A model generated the notes under the pieces. It was not told the origin of the DNA. It worked only from the letters and a program-made list of their open reading frames with translations, and did not search any database. Below are positions 46,836-55,762 of a stretch of DNA of 64,000 nucleotides, one piece after another. Each line of letters opens with the position of its first letter. Positions within the stretch are counted from its first letter, which is position 1. Position numbers and translations under genes: made by a program. This DNA is from Kapaibacterium sp044224925 (GTDB lineage: Bacteria > Bacteroidota > Ignavibacteria > Kapaibacteriales > Kapaibacteriaceae): positions 434,001 to 498,000 of the forward strand of contig JBGAJM010000001.1 in the NCBI GenBank assembly GCA_044224925.1, read 5' to 3'.

Positions 46836-48209
46836 ATGAACGACGTGCTATCCTACCTCGACTCCCACCGGGAGCAACAGCTCACAGAGCTCCAAGAACT
46901 TTTGTCCATCGCAAGCGTGAGCACCGATCCTGAGCGTGCCGCCGACGTGCGCACGTGCGCCTCGTGGCTCGAGGCACATCTGCAACGTATAGGAATGCCC
47001 ACCGTGCGCATCTACGACACCGACGGTCATCCGATCGTCTATGCCGAGGATCTACGTGCCGGTGCCGACAAGCCAACGGTGCTGTTCTACGGACACTACG
47101 ATGTGCAACCAGTCGATCCGATCGACCTTTGGTCCGCGCCGCCCTTCAGCCCTACCATTCGCGACAACAAGATCTATGCACGCGGGGCCACGGACGATAA
47201 GGGCCAGGTCTTTCTGCACATCAAGGCCATCGAGGCCATGCTGGCGGTCGATGGGTCACTTCCCGTGAACGTGAAGATGATCATCGAAGGGGAAGAGGAG
47301 ATCGGCAGTCCGAACCTTGCACCGTTCGTGGCATCTCATACCGAGATGCTGTCGTGCAATTGCATCGTGGTGAGCGACACGTCGATGTTCGCTCCCGGCA
47401 TTCCTTCGCTGGTCTACGGACTGCGCGGACTCTGCTATGTGCAGATCGATGTGCAAGGACCGAATCGCGATCTGCACAGCGGATCCTATGGCGGTGCCGT
47501 GCAGAACCCATTGAATGCATTGGCAACGATCCTTGCCTCCCTCAAGGACGAGCACGGTCATGTGCAGATCGAAGGCTTCTACGACAATGTGCTACCGCTC
47601 GATGATGAAGAACGCGCAAGCCTCGCCGCCTTGGGCTATAGCGATGAACGCCTGCTCAACGATGTGAACGTCAAACAACTGTTCGGCGAAGTGGGCTACA
47701 CGACCATCGAACGACTTGGTGCACGGCCAACGCTGGATGTGAATGGTATGGTGGGAGGGTTCACGGGGGAAGGGGCCAAGACGGTGCTTCCCGCACGGGC
47801 GATGGCAAAGGTGAGCATGCGCTTGGTGCCGCATCAGTCGTATGAGGACATCACGAAGAAGATCACAGCGCATATCCATCGCGTGACGCCGCCGGGTGTG
47901 ACCGTTACGGTGACGGATCTGCACGGCGCCGACCCGGTGATCGTTCCTCGCTCTACGCCCGCTATGCATGCGGCCGTGCGCGCCCTCGAAGAGACATTCC
48001 ATGAGCGATGCCGTTTTGCGCGCGAAGGTGGTTCGATCCCCGTTGTACTGTTGTTCGATACCGTACTGCGATCGCCAACCGTGTTGATGGGATTTGGGCT
48101 GAACAACGAGAACGCCCATTCCCCGGATGAACATTTCGACCTCGGGAATTTCTATGCCGGCATGCAAGCGGCTGTGCGATTCTACACCTATGCAGCGGAG
48201 ATGGTGTGA
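46836..48209 (+). CDS. M20-family dipeptidase/carnosinase-like metallopeptidase
   Basis: 457 residues. Zinc ligands are seen in LFYGHYDVQP (His, Asp), YARGATDDKGQ (Asp), the catalytic IEGEEEIGSPNL (Glu-Glu), CIVVSDTSMF (Asp) and late FGLNNENAHSPDEHF (His). The dimerisation lid domain lies in the middle (about 200-330). The length and the GHYDVQPVDP motif match the dipeptidase PepV/CNDP group of cytoplasmic M20 enzymes. The open frame extends upstream to 46767, but the family N-terminus and the promoter box place the start at 46836. Overlaps the next gene by four bases. Confidence 0.9.
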   Translation: MNDVLSYLDSHREQQLTELQELLSIASVSTDPERAADVRTCASWLEAHLQRIGMPTVRIYDTDGHPIVYAEDLRAGADKPTVLFYGHYDVQPVDPIDLWSAPPFSPTIRDNKIYARGATDDKGQVFLHIKAIEAMLAVDGSLPVNVKMIIEGEEEIGSPNLAPFVASHTEMLSCNCIVVSDTSMFAPGIPSLVYGLRGLCYVQIDVQGPNRDLHSGSYGGAVQNPLNALATILASLKDEHGHVQIEGFYDNVLPLDDEERASLAALGYSDERLLNDVNVKQLFGEVGYTTIERLGARPTLDVNGMVGGFTGEGAKTVLPARAMAKVSMRLVPHQSYEDITKKITAHIHRVTPPGVTVTVTDLHGADPVIVPRSTPAMHAAVRALEETFHERCRFAREGGSIPVVLLFDTVLRSPTVLMGFGLNNENAHSPDEHFDLGNFYAGMQAAVRFYTYAAEMV

Positions 48210-49099
48210 CGGTCGTTCCACGACGTACCGCCGAGACGTTGCTGCTGTTGATCACTTGCTTGTGGGGTGGCACGTTCGTGCTGGTGAAAGAGGCCATGAC
48301 GACGACGTCTCCGGCACTCTTCGTCGTGCTTCGATTCGCCTTGGCCGCGGCCGTGGCCTGCATGCTCTGGCCCAAGGCGCTTCGCGGTTGGGACCGTTCG
48401 TTGATGCTTCGAGGGTCGATCCTTGGCGTGTTGTTCGGCAGCGGATTCCTGTTGCAAACCGTTGGTCTCTCATCCACCACTGCATCGGCCTCTGCCTTCA
48501 TCACCGGAACGATGGTGGTCTTCGTGCCCTTTGTGTATCGCATCATCGAAGGCTCTCCGGTACGTGGGCATCAGTGGCTGAGCGTGACGATCGTGATCAT
48601 CGGTCTCTGGGTCTTCACCGCTCCTGAGTCAGCCGGTGTGAATGTGGGCGATGTGCTCACGTTGCTCAGCGCCATGATCTGGTCGGTCTATCTTACCTAC
48701 ATCGATGTGTGGACGCGCGAACTCCGCTCCGAACCACAGAAGCAGAACGCCCTCGTGATCATGCAGTTCCTCGTGACGATCATCCTTGCTCTGGTGGCAC
48801 TTCCGTTCTCCGGTGTCGATGCCATGCATCTGGAACCATCAACGTCGTTGATGTGGGCCGTGCTCTATTGCGGTATTCTGGCCTCGGTGGTCACGACGTG
48901 GATCCAAACACGATTTCAACAGTTCACGCATCCTGTGCGAGCAGGACTCATCTATGCCGTGGAACCGTTGGCAGCAGCGGCCATTGCCTATGTGGTCTTG
49001 CATGAGGAGTGGACGGTGCGCGAGGCGATCGGAGCATCCGTTCTCTTCGTCGGCATCGTCGTGCCCGATCTATGGATGTCCAGAAAGGCAGCGCTGTGA
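48206..49099 (+). CDS. EamA-family (DMT superfamily) transporter
   Basis: 297 residues with ten hydrophobic helices in two EamA repeats: LLLLITCLWGGTFVLVKEAM with an early FVVLRFALAAAVAC, and a second repeat with WAVLYCGILASVVTTWIQTR and AGLIYAVEPLAAAAIAYVVL. These inner-membrane carriers export or import small metabolites such as amino acids or nucleobases; substrate unknown. The start is GTG at 48206, overlapping the peptidase stop. Confidence 0.88.
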   Translation: MTVVPRRTAETLLLLITCLWGGTFVLVKEAMTTTSPALFVVLRFALAAAVACMLWPKALRGWDRSLMLRGSILGVLFGSGFLLQTVGLSSTTASASAFITGTMVVFVPFVYRIIEGSPVRGHQWLSVTIVIIGLWVFTAPESAGVNVGDVLTLLSAMIWSVYLTYIDVWTRELRSEPQKQNALVIMQFLVTIILALVALPFSGVDAMHLEPSTSLMWAVLYCGILASVVTTWIQTRFQQFTHPVRAGLIYAVEPLAAAAIAYVVLHEEWTVREAIGASVLFVGIVVPDLWMSRKAAL

Positions 49100-49680
49100 C
49101 GGAAGCAAAACAAGAACTTCGAAGTGACGTGCTGCAACGTCGGTCAGAGATCTCCGATGATGATCGTGCGTTGTGGGACATGATCATCTTTGAACGTGCG
49201 CACAAACTGCGTCCGTTCCAGTTGGCTCGACGCGTGCATGTGTACCGATCATTCGGCACCGAAGTGCTCACCCATCACTTCTTCGACTATGCATGGGGCA
49301 TCGGGAAAGAGGTCTATGTGCCGATGGTTCGACCGGATTCGTTGGACCTTGTGCATGTACGCGTGGATCGCGACACGAAATGGCAGCGCGGTGCGTTTGG
49401 AGTCGATGAACCTGTTGTGGATGGCGCCGACCTCGTTGCAAGTACGGACGAACGATGGAACACGGAATGCGCCATCATCGTCCCTGTCGTAGGATTCGAT
49501 GTGCACTGTCATCGCCTCGGGTATGGGAAAGGGTACTACGACGCTTTCCTTTCGAAGACATCGGCCGTATCGATCGGACTCGCCTATGAATGTCAGAAGC
49601 TCCAACAGATCGCCATCGAAGCGCACGATGTGTCGCTCACATGTGTTGTCACCGAGCAACGTACCTATGTCCCTCTCTAA
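49096..49680 (+). CDS. 5-formyltetrahydrofolate cyclo-ligase
   Basis: 194 residues. It converts 5-formyl-THF to 5,10-methenyl-THF with ATP. The substrate/ATP motif is VVGFDVHCHRLGYGKGYYDA, as in the family (usually GxGGGYYD), with QELRSDVLQRRSEISDDDRA at the N-terminus and the late LTCVVTEQR. GTG 49096 overlaps the transporter stop (GTGA). The following gene starts within its last codons. Confidence 0.85.
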   Translation: MTEAKQELRSDVLQRRSEISDDDRALWDMIIFERAHKLRPFQLARRVHVYRSFGTEVLTHHFFDYAWGIGKEVYVPMVRPDSLDLVHVRVDRDTKWQRGAFGVDEPVVDGADLVASTDERWNTECAIIVPVVGFDVHCHRLGYGKGYYDAFLSKTSAVSIGLAYECQKLQQIAIEAHDVSLTCVVTEQRTYVPL

Positions 49681-50905
49681 GACCTTTCTCCTTGCCGCCT
49701 TTGTCTTCCTTGCCGCATGCACCACCGTGTTGGCACAGAATTGCGAAGAGCTGCAGGTCTTGCCCGGTGATGAGCACTTGGTGGACCATGGCGTGGATTC
49801 CACCGGACATTGGTGGGCGATCACGCAACCATACACATCGTTCTACCACTTGTATGTCGATGGAAAACGTTTTGGACCCTACTCGGAGATCGGCAAGCCC
49901 GTCTTCGCCAACGACGGATCGACGTGGGCCGCAGCGGCCACGATCAACACCGTCGTGCGGGTCCTTACACCGGGGAAGGCCATTCCCGTGAACGGCACGG
50001 CCATCATCTCGTTGTTCTTCGCATCACGTGCACCGGTGCTCTGCATGGTCACACGTCGCGATTCATTGATCACCTTCACGAATGGCACCACGTCGGTGCA
50101 GGTGCTGTTTCCTGTAGGTTATTACACCACCGATCCCGATGGCGTGCATCTGGCCTATGTGGGTCAGCGTGGCGCTGTGCAATCGATCGTGCTTGACGGC
50201 ACGGAAGGGCAGACAGCAGATAGGATCGTCCTCGCCGGTGTATGGGCAGATGGAAGTCCGGTCTACTCCATGCAGAACGGACCGTCCACGTCGGTGCTCA
50301 TCGGCGCACGGAGCATCGTGTCGAATGTACAAGGCATTCGATCTCTGCAGGTGAATCGTGCCGGGACAGCACTGGCCTTCATCTGTGAGCGCGCTGGAGG
50401 ATCGATGTTCGCATCGACGTATTCAGACGAGATGGTGGAACCGTGGTTCGGTCCGCCTTGCGATACCATCTCACAGCTCGTGTTGCATCCGTTCGATGCA
50501 CTCGTGGCGTACTACGGCATTCGGAATCTTGCTCGCAGCGTTTTCTACGCGGCAGCGGATTATCCGGCAGGACTTGAGACGGGACAGATCGTCTTCACGA
50601 TGAATGGTGCAACGATGGCCTATCTGAGTCGGGATGACGACGACTACATCAGCCTGAACGGACGTCGCTATCGGATGTCGTCCAGGGTCACCGTCGGTGC
50701 GGCCATCGCCGTGCACCCGACGGAGCCCATCCTTGCCTACAGCACGTCGACGTCCATCGTCATGTGGGACATCGAGCGCTCGGGCTACAAGCTCGGCAAG
50801 ATGTGCGACCGCGTGGCCGATGCTGTCTACGTGCGCAAAAGCAACGCTTTTCAGACCACCGGACAGTTCAACGATCGGCTGTATTTACTCACGTGCCGAC
50901 CATAG
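49667..50905 (+). CDS. Secreted beta-propeller-like protein of unknown function
   Basis: 412 residues with a signal peptide (LSKTFLLAAFVFLAACTTVL, AQ cleavage region). The mature part is a series of short beta repeats with a Trp or Tyr and Asp-Gly turns (WWAITQPYTSFYHLYVDGKR, FANDGSTWAAAATINT, YVGQRGAVQSIVLDGTEGQ), like a WD40/TolB-type propeller, but I cannot assign a named family. No C-terminal sorting domain is visible. The start overlaps the cyclo-ligase end by 14 bases. It may be a periplasmic or surface protein. Confidence 0.6.
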   Translation: MSLSKTFLLAAFVFLAACTTVLAQNCEELQVLPGDEHLVDHGVDSTGHWWAITQPYTSFYHLYVDGKRFGPYSEIGKPVFANDGSTWAAAATINTVVRVLTPGKAIPVNGTAIISLFFASRAPVLCMVTRRDSLITFTNGTTSVQVLFPVGYYTTDPDGVHLAYVGQRGAVQSIVLDGTEGQTADRIVLAGVWADGSPVYSMQNGPSTSVLIGARSIVSNVQGIRSLQVNRAGTALAFICERAGGSMFASTYSDEMVEPWFGPPCDTISQLVLHPFDALVAYYGIRNLARSVFYAAADYPAGLETGQIVFTMNGATMAYLSRDDDDYISLNGRRYRMSSRVTVGAAIAVHPTEPILAYSTSTSIVMWDIERSGYKLGKMCDRVADAVYVRKSNAFQTTGQFNDRLYLLTCRP

Positions 50906-50924
50906 TTCCTCGGCACCCGCTCCG

Positions 50925-50932
50925 TATCTTTG
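50925..50932 (+). promoter_or_regulatory. -7 box of the biotin-carrier gene
   Basis: TATCTTTG matches TAnnTTTG and ends only three bases before the ATG at 50936, the tightest spacing in the window. It lies in the 30-base gap after the propeller-like gene. Confidence 0.55.
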
Positions 50933-50935
50933 CCC

Positions 50936-51457
50936 ATGCGCTTCATCGTCCATACCGGCCATCAAGGCCACCTGCAAGCCGTTGAACTTCACGCTTCGAA
51001 CGTGGCCGTCAGTGATGACGTCACGGTGAACCTTGTTGCAACGGACCGACCCAACATCTTCTCCGCCACCGTCGATGGACGTACCTTTCCGGTGGTGCTC
51101 ACGAGCGATGGTGTATCGACCGTCCAGGTGAACCTGAACGGCTATCGGTATGACGTGGACGTGTATCGCGAGCATCATCAAGAGCTACTCTCCATGCTCG
51201 TTTCGAGTGCCGCATCCCATGCACGCACGGTGAAGATCTCGGCACCGATGCCGGGCCTGATCAAGTCTGTGAATGTTGCCGACGGAGCAACGGTGCGCAA
51301 GGGCGATGTGCTCTTCACCCTCGAAGCGATGAAGATGGAGAATGCGATCAAATGTCCGCTCAATGGCACGATCAAGAACATTTCCGTGAGCGATGGTGTT
51401 GCAGTGGAGAAGGGTGTTGTCTTATGTATGGTAGAATCTTCCGGAGCGTCAGCATGA
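50936..51457 (+). CDS. Biotin carboxyl carrier protein of an acyl-CoA carboxylase
   Basis: 173 residues. The biotinyl domain at the C-terminus holds the biotinylated Lys in LEAMKMENAIKCPL, preceded by APMPGLIKSVNVADGATVRK. The first half (about residues 1-95) is a beta-rich region like the one linking carboxylase and biotin domains in propionyl-/methylcrotonyl-CoA carboxylases. It is a separate polypeptide here. A carboxyltransferase gene for the same kind of enzyme starts at 63242, 12 kb away; the biotin carboxylase is not in the window. Stop overlaps the next start (ATGA). Confidence 0.9.
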   Translation: MRFIVHTGHQGHLQAVELHASNVAVSDDVTVNLVATDRPNIFSATVDGRTFPVVLTSDGVSTVQVNLNGYRYDVDVYREHHQELLSMLVSSAASHARTVKISAPMPGLIKSVNVADGATVRKGDVLFTLEAMKMENAIKCPLNGTIKNISVSDGVAVEKGVVLCMVESSGASA

Positions 51458-52785
51458 TCACACGGGTCCTCTTGTTTCTCGCATTGGCGGCATGCGCGTC
51501 CACTGGAAGTGAAGCGCAAACATGGCGCGCTCTCGGCGCAACTGCACCGTATGTGCATCGCATCAAAGTATGGAACGAGAACACCGTGATCGCCTGTGCC
51601 GACTCGGCACCGCCACTCTACGAGGATGTGAACCAGCCGATGGAATACTATTCCGGAGAAGGGTATCAGATCAGCGTCGATGGGGGAATGACGTTCTCCG
51701 CACCGAGCCTGAAGGGATTCTCTGTTCGCGATATTCTTCGCGTGCGCGGTTCCGAACAAACATGGATCGCTGCTGTAGCGCGGCCATTCTCTGCGCAAGG
51801 AGGCACGGTCCGCTCTGTCGACGGGGGAGCCACATGGTCCACCACACCCGACAACAGTACCGTCACGTTCGAGCAGTTACTCGCCGCTCCTTCTGTTGCT
51901 CCCTATACGATCTATGCCGCTGCGAGCAATACCAGCGAAGGCATTCAAGTGTCCATGGATACCGGACGCACCTTCAATCGCGTGGTCGACATCCCGGTGC
52001 AATCACGATCCATCGCCATCTCCAAGGCCGACACGTCGCTGATGTTCATGGCCGGTGATGCACGTCACCTGGCCGGCGTCTTCGTCTCGAAAGATGGAGG
52101 GGTGACATGGCGGAAGGATACGACGGGACTCGAGGGCAAGCGCATTCTCTGCGTTACCCCATCGGCCTTCAACGCCCATGTGGTCTACTGCGGCACCGAT
52201 AGCATCGTTGGCAACGTCACCATTGGTTCGGGCATCTATCGTTCGCTCGATACCGGAAAGACGTGGCATGCGCTGCGCGGACCGAAGAACGCACGCATCT
52301 GGCAGATCGTCGAACATCCGACCGAAGATCGCACACTGATCGCAGCCGGTGATTCTACGGGCGTATGGATCACCACGAATTGGGGCGACGGTTGGGAACA
52401 GTGGAACGACGGCATGCCAAGTAACGTGGTGGTGCGCACGATCGAACTCGCCACGGCAGCCCCTGCCTCGAAGAAGCTTGTTGCCTATGCCGGTACGTAC
52501 GGAAATGGCATGTTCAAAAGCGGAGAGATCACGACGCATGTGGATGAAGTTTCCAACGCCGAGAACACGACGTTGTTCACACCCAATCCTGTGAACGACC
52601 AACTCCGATTGACGGCAACATCGTCCGGAACGACCGTCTTCGTGCGAGACCTGCAGGGACGCGTTGTGCTGGAATCAACGGCCACACCGATCATCTCCGT
52701 GGCCCATCTTGTGCCCGGCGTCTATGTGCTCTCGCTTGTGAACGAGCAACAGCAACGCACGCAGTTGCTGCAGATCCTCCGCTGA
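51454..52785 (+). CDS. Secreted BNR/sialidase-like repeat protein with type IX sorting domain
   Basis: 443 residues with a signal peptide (ITRVLLFLALAACASTGSEA). The body has at least five BNR-like Asp-box repeats (SVDGGMTFS, SVDGGATWS, SMDTGRTFN, SKDGGVTWR, SLDTGKTWH), a propeller of the Vps10/sialidase type without visible catalytic residues. The last ~80 residues (TTLFTPNPVNDQLRL, VRDLQGRVVLES, LVPGVYVLSLVNEQQQ) are a type A T9SS C-terminal domain, which sends the protein through the type IX secretion system to the cell surface. ATGA overlap with the biotin carrier gene. Function unknown. Confidence 0.83.
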   Translation: MITRVLLFLALAACASTGSEAQTWRALGATAPYVHRIKVWNENTVIACADSAPPLYEDVNQPMEYYSGEGYQISVDGGMTFSAPSLKGFSVRDILRVRGSEQTWIAAVARPFSAQGGTVRSVDGGATWSTTPDNSTVTFEQLLAAPSVAPYTIYAAASNTSEGIQVSMDTGRTFNRVVDIPVQSRSIAISKADTSLMFMAGDARHLAGVFVSKDGGVTWRKDTTGLEGKRILCVTPSAFNAHVVYCGTDSIVGNVTIGSGIYRSLDTGKTWHALRGPKNARIWQIVEHPTEDRTLIAAGDSTGVWITTNWGDGWEQWNDGMPSNVVVRTIELATAAPASKKLVAYAGTYGNGMFKSGEITTHVDEVSNAENTTLFTPNPVNDQLRLTATSSGTTVFVRDLQGRVVLESTATPIISVAHLVPGVYVLSLVNEQQQRTQLLQILR

Positions 52786-52799
52786 CCTTGCCGCCTTGC

Positions 52800-53732
52800 C
52801 TATCCTTCGAGAAGCAAGGTCTGCCATGCCTCTTCGATCTTGTCGAGGGCTAGGAATGCCTTGGCGATGCGTTGCAGTTGTGCACGATCATGTGTGCGCT
52901 GCAAGGCGAGCAGCACATACAGTGCCGCTTCGGGATCATTGTTGGCAAGTTCGATCTCCACGGAGTCGGCACGGAACTCGCGATCGAATCGCGGGAACGA
53001 TCCATCGAGCATGGGCAGCACCTGCACGCCGGCGAGTTTTGCGAGGTCGTTTCCGGTCAGCACCGTACTCTCACGAATGTGATCGGGCAACGCATCCACG
53101 CCGATGCCGTTCCACCGTGGCTTTTGCACTTCGAAGATGCTGTTGACATCGGCACGACAGTAGTAGTCATAGCCCATGCGAGCCACCAGGTCCAGCCGCC
53201 GCGGATCCACCTTCCCATCGACCAGCACGGAATCCGCCACGTGGAAGCACACCACTTCCAGCAACATGATGTTGCCGTTTCCGCCAATGTCGCGGCGGAG
53301 CTCGATGTTCTGCATCAGCTTGCATTCCATCTGATAGGCCGATTCCTGCACGCGTGGTGGGGCCACGAGCACGGATGGCACCTTCGTCAGTCCGCTCTTC
53401 TCGAATTCGTCCACACCCTTCTCATACTCACACGACGCGAGATTCATGCTCTCGACCATCGAATACGATACGGTATTCACCACACATTCGCCCGTTTCGA
53501 GGATGTTCAGCCATGTGTCCTTTGCCTTTCCGGTCTTGGCCGCAATGGCAGGTCCGATGGCAAGGATCGGCGGTTTTGATGAATAGGCATTGAAAAACGA
53601 GAACGGACTCAGGTTATGGTTCCCTTGGGAATCCATGCTGGAAACGAGTGCTATCGGGCGTGGGGCCACTCCGCTCAGGAGGAATTGATGGCGTTCACGG
53701 TGGGCGAGGTCGGCAGGGTAAATGGTTTTCAT
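52800..53732 (-). CDS. Flavin reductase-like FMN-binding protein with C-terminal extension
   Basis: 310 residues. Residues about 1-205 are a flavin reductase/FMN-binding split barrel: FLLSGVAPRPIALVSSMDSQ, NLSPFSFFNAYSSKPPILAI and TGECVVNTVS are typical of the DIM6/NTAB family. A ~100-residue C-terminal part (LDGSFPRFDREFRADSVEIE, LLALQRTHDRAQLQRIAKAF) is not part of that fold and looks helical. It may act as an NAD(P)H:flavin reductase. Its -7 box overlaps that of oppA on the other strand. Confidence 0.8.
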   Translation of the reverse strand: MKTIYPADLAHRERHQFLLSGVAPRPIALVSSMDSQGNHNLSPFSFFNAYSSKPPILAIGPAIAAKTGKAKDTWLNILETGECVVNTVSYSMVESMNLASCEYEKGVDEFEKSGLTKVPSVLVAPPRVQESAYQMECKLMQNIELRRDIGGNGNIMLLEVVCFHVADSVLVDGKVDPRRLDLVARMGYDYYCRADVNSIFEVQKPRWNGIGVDALPDHIRESTVLTGNDLAKLAGVQVLPMLDGSFPRFDREFRADSVEIELANNDPEAALYVLLALQRTHDRAQLQRIAKAFLALDKIEEAWQTLLLEG

Positions 53733-53736
53733 ACCG

Positions 53737-53744
53737 CGAATGTA
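53737..53744 (-). promoter_or_regulatory. -7-like box of the flavin reductase gene
   Basis: TACATTCG on the minus strand, a TTCG variant of TAnnTTTG, ends four bases before the flavin reductase ATG (53732). It overlaps the oppA box by two bases. Confidence 0.4.
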
Positions 53745-53750
53745 TATTTG
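53743..53750 (+). promoter_or_regulatory. -7 box of the opp/yej-like operon
   Basis: TATATTTG on the plus strand matches TAnnTTTG and lies 44 bases before the oppA ATG, with AGGAG at 53785-53789 as ribosome site. It is back to back with the flavin reductase box, so the two polymerases would exclude each other. Confidence 0.5.
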
Positions 53751-53794
53751 CCAGTTCGTATTACGAAACGCCGTGTTTCATTTCAGGAGCTGTT

Positions 53795-55759
53795 ATGACG
53801 TCAAGATTGCGTTCACGTGTCTGGACCACCCTCGTGGTCGGCCTTTGTTGTGTTTCACTCATTTCCACCGGTTGTAAACGGCGAGCACAAAACGCAAGCG
53901 CAAACTTGAACATCAAGAACACCTGGCACAAGATAGACACTCCGCCGGGAGCAGATCCCAGCGTTCCTGATACGCTTGGTGGCAACGGCTTTGAGAAGGT
54001 GGCCGAGCAGCTCGGCTTCGTAACCTATACGCCAACGGAAGAGGACATCAAGCTCTTCACCGATCCGAATGCGAAGACGGGCGGACAGATCACGTTCACA
54101 GAAACGGCCTTCCCGGCCACGTTCCGTCCTGAAGGCCAAGGATCGTCACTTGCACAGGTCTTCGATATCAAGGCCATGGTGTATGAGACACTCCTGAGCA
54201 ATCATCCCATCACGCAAGAAACGTCACCGAGCCTCGCCTCGCACTGGAAGATCAGTGCCGACAAGAAGACATTCACCTTCCGCATCGATCCACGCGCACG
54301 CTTCAGCGATGGCAGCCCTGTGGTCGCCGAAGACGTTGTGGCAACATGGAAGCTCATGACGGACCCATCGATCCTTGAACCATCGTCGGCCCTTGTCTAC
54401 GGAAAGTTCGAGCAACCGGTGGCGAAGTCGAAGTACATCGTCGAAGTGCAAGCCAAGACCGTGAACTTCCGCAACCTGCTCTATTTCGGTTCCTCGATGT
54501 TGATCTTCTCCTCGAAGGAGATCGGTAGTCTGACGGGAACGGAATTCCTCGAGAAGTTCAACACGAACATGCCGATCGGTACAGGCGAGTACATCGTGTT
54601 GCAGGCAGATATCAAGTCGGGCCAATCCTACTCCCTCACACGTCGCGACGACTACTGGGCCAAGGACGACATCTTGAACAAGTCCAGCGGAAACTTTGAC
54701 AAGATCAACTACATCGTTGTCAAGGACAATCCGGAACTCGAGTACGAGAAGTTCAAGGCCGGTGAAACGGATGTGTTCCGCTTCACCATGTCGACCACAG
54801 AGAAGTGGATCAACGACACGAAGTACGATGCCATTGCCAACGGCTATGTGCAACGTCGACGGATCTTCACCGACGGTCCGATGGGGACGCAGGGCATCAC
54901 GTTCAACATGCGCAAGCCACCGTTCGATGACATGCGCATCCGCAAGGCCATCATGATGTGCTTCCCACGTCAGCAACTGATCGAGAAGCTGCTCTACAAC
55001 GAATACGAATCATACGACACGTACTATCCGAATTCGATCTTCGCCAATCCGACGAACCCGCCGATGAAGTACGATCCGGAGATGGCGCAAAAGCTCCTGG
55101 CCGAAGCAGGATGGAAGACACGCAACTCGGACGGTATCCTCATGAAGAACGGCAAGCCGTTCGTGATCGACCTTCCGATCCAGAAACCACTCGAGCGCTT
55201 CCTTACGCCATACCAACAGGAACTCCGCAAGGTTGGTATCGACCTGCGCTTGAAGTTCATGGATTGGAACGCCATCATCAAGAACATCGACGAGCGGAAC
55301 TTCAGTGTCTTCGCCTTCGGATACACTGGCTTGATCACGCCGAATCCGGAGACGTCGCTCAAGAGCACGTTGGCCGACAAGAACGACAACAACAACATTC
55401 AAGGCTTCAAGAACGCTCGCGTTGATGAACTCCTTGATGTGTATGATTCGACGTTCTCGATCAATGGTCAGCGTGACATCATCCGCGAGATCGACGGCAT
55501 TGCCTACAACACCTACATGTCAGGCTTCTGGTGGAATCCAAAGGGTATTCGCGTTGCCCACTGGAACAAGTTCGGCATGCCTGCCTATGGCTTGCCAAAG
55601 ACCGGTCAGCTCTCCTACGTCTATCGCACGATCGCCGGTTCCTGGTGGTACGATGCCGACAAGGTTGCTGCCCTCGAAGAAGCACGCAAGAACAAGAAGC
55701 CTCTTGACGGTCCGAAGGACGTGATCGAGATGAAGTTCTGGAAGGAATACAAGAAGTAA
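53795..55759 (+). CDS. oppA: Extracellular solute-binding lipoprotein of a peptide ABC importer (family 5)
   Basis: 654 residues with a lipoprotein signal ending SLISTGCKRR. The SBP family 5 core is clear: VYETLLSNHPITQETSPSLA, HWKISADKKTFTFRIDPRAR, FSDGSPVVAEDVVATWKLM, GTGEYIVLQADIKSGQSYSL, GITFNMRKPPFDDMRIRKAI. It binds oligopeptides or related solutes in the periplasm and passes them to OppBC. The following permeases are most like E. coli YejB/YejE, so YejA is the nearest counterpart. The ATG at 53795 has a good AGGAG; the frame is open further upstream. Confidence 0.92.
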   Translation: MTSRLRSRVWTTLVVGLCCVSLISTGCKRRAQNASANLNIKNTWHKIDTPPGADPSVPDTLGGNGFEKVAEQLGFVTYTPTEEDIKLFTDPNAKTGGQITFTETAFPATFRPEGQGSSLAQVFDIKAMVYETLLSNHPITQETSPSLASHWKISADKKTFTFRIDPRARFSDGSPVVAEDVVATWKLMTDPSILEPSSALVYGKFEQPVAKSKYIVEVQAKTVNFRNLLYFGSSMLIFSSKEIGSLTGTEFLEKFNTNMPIGTGEYIVLQADIKSGQSYSLTRRDDYWAKDDILNKSSGNFDKINYIVVKDNPELEYEKFKAGETDVFRFTMSTTEKWINDTKYDAIANGYVQRRRIFTDGPMGTQGITFNMRKPPFDDMRIRKAIMMCFPRQQLIEKLLYNEYESYDTYYPNSIFANPTNPPMKYDPEMAQKLLAEAGWKTRNSDGILMKNGKPFVIDLPIQKPLERFLTPYQQELRKVGIDLRLKFMDWNAIIKNIDERNFSVFAFGYTGLITPNPETSLKSTLADKNDNNNIQGFKNARVDELLDVYDSTFSINGQRDIIREIDGIAYNTYMSGFWWNPKGIRVAHWNKFGMPAYGLPKTGQLSYVYRTIAGSWWYDADKVAALEEARKNKKPLDGPKDVIEMKFWKEYKK

Positions 55760-55762
55760 CCT

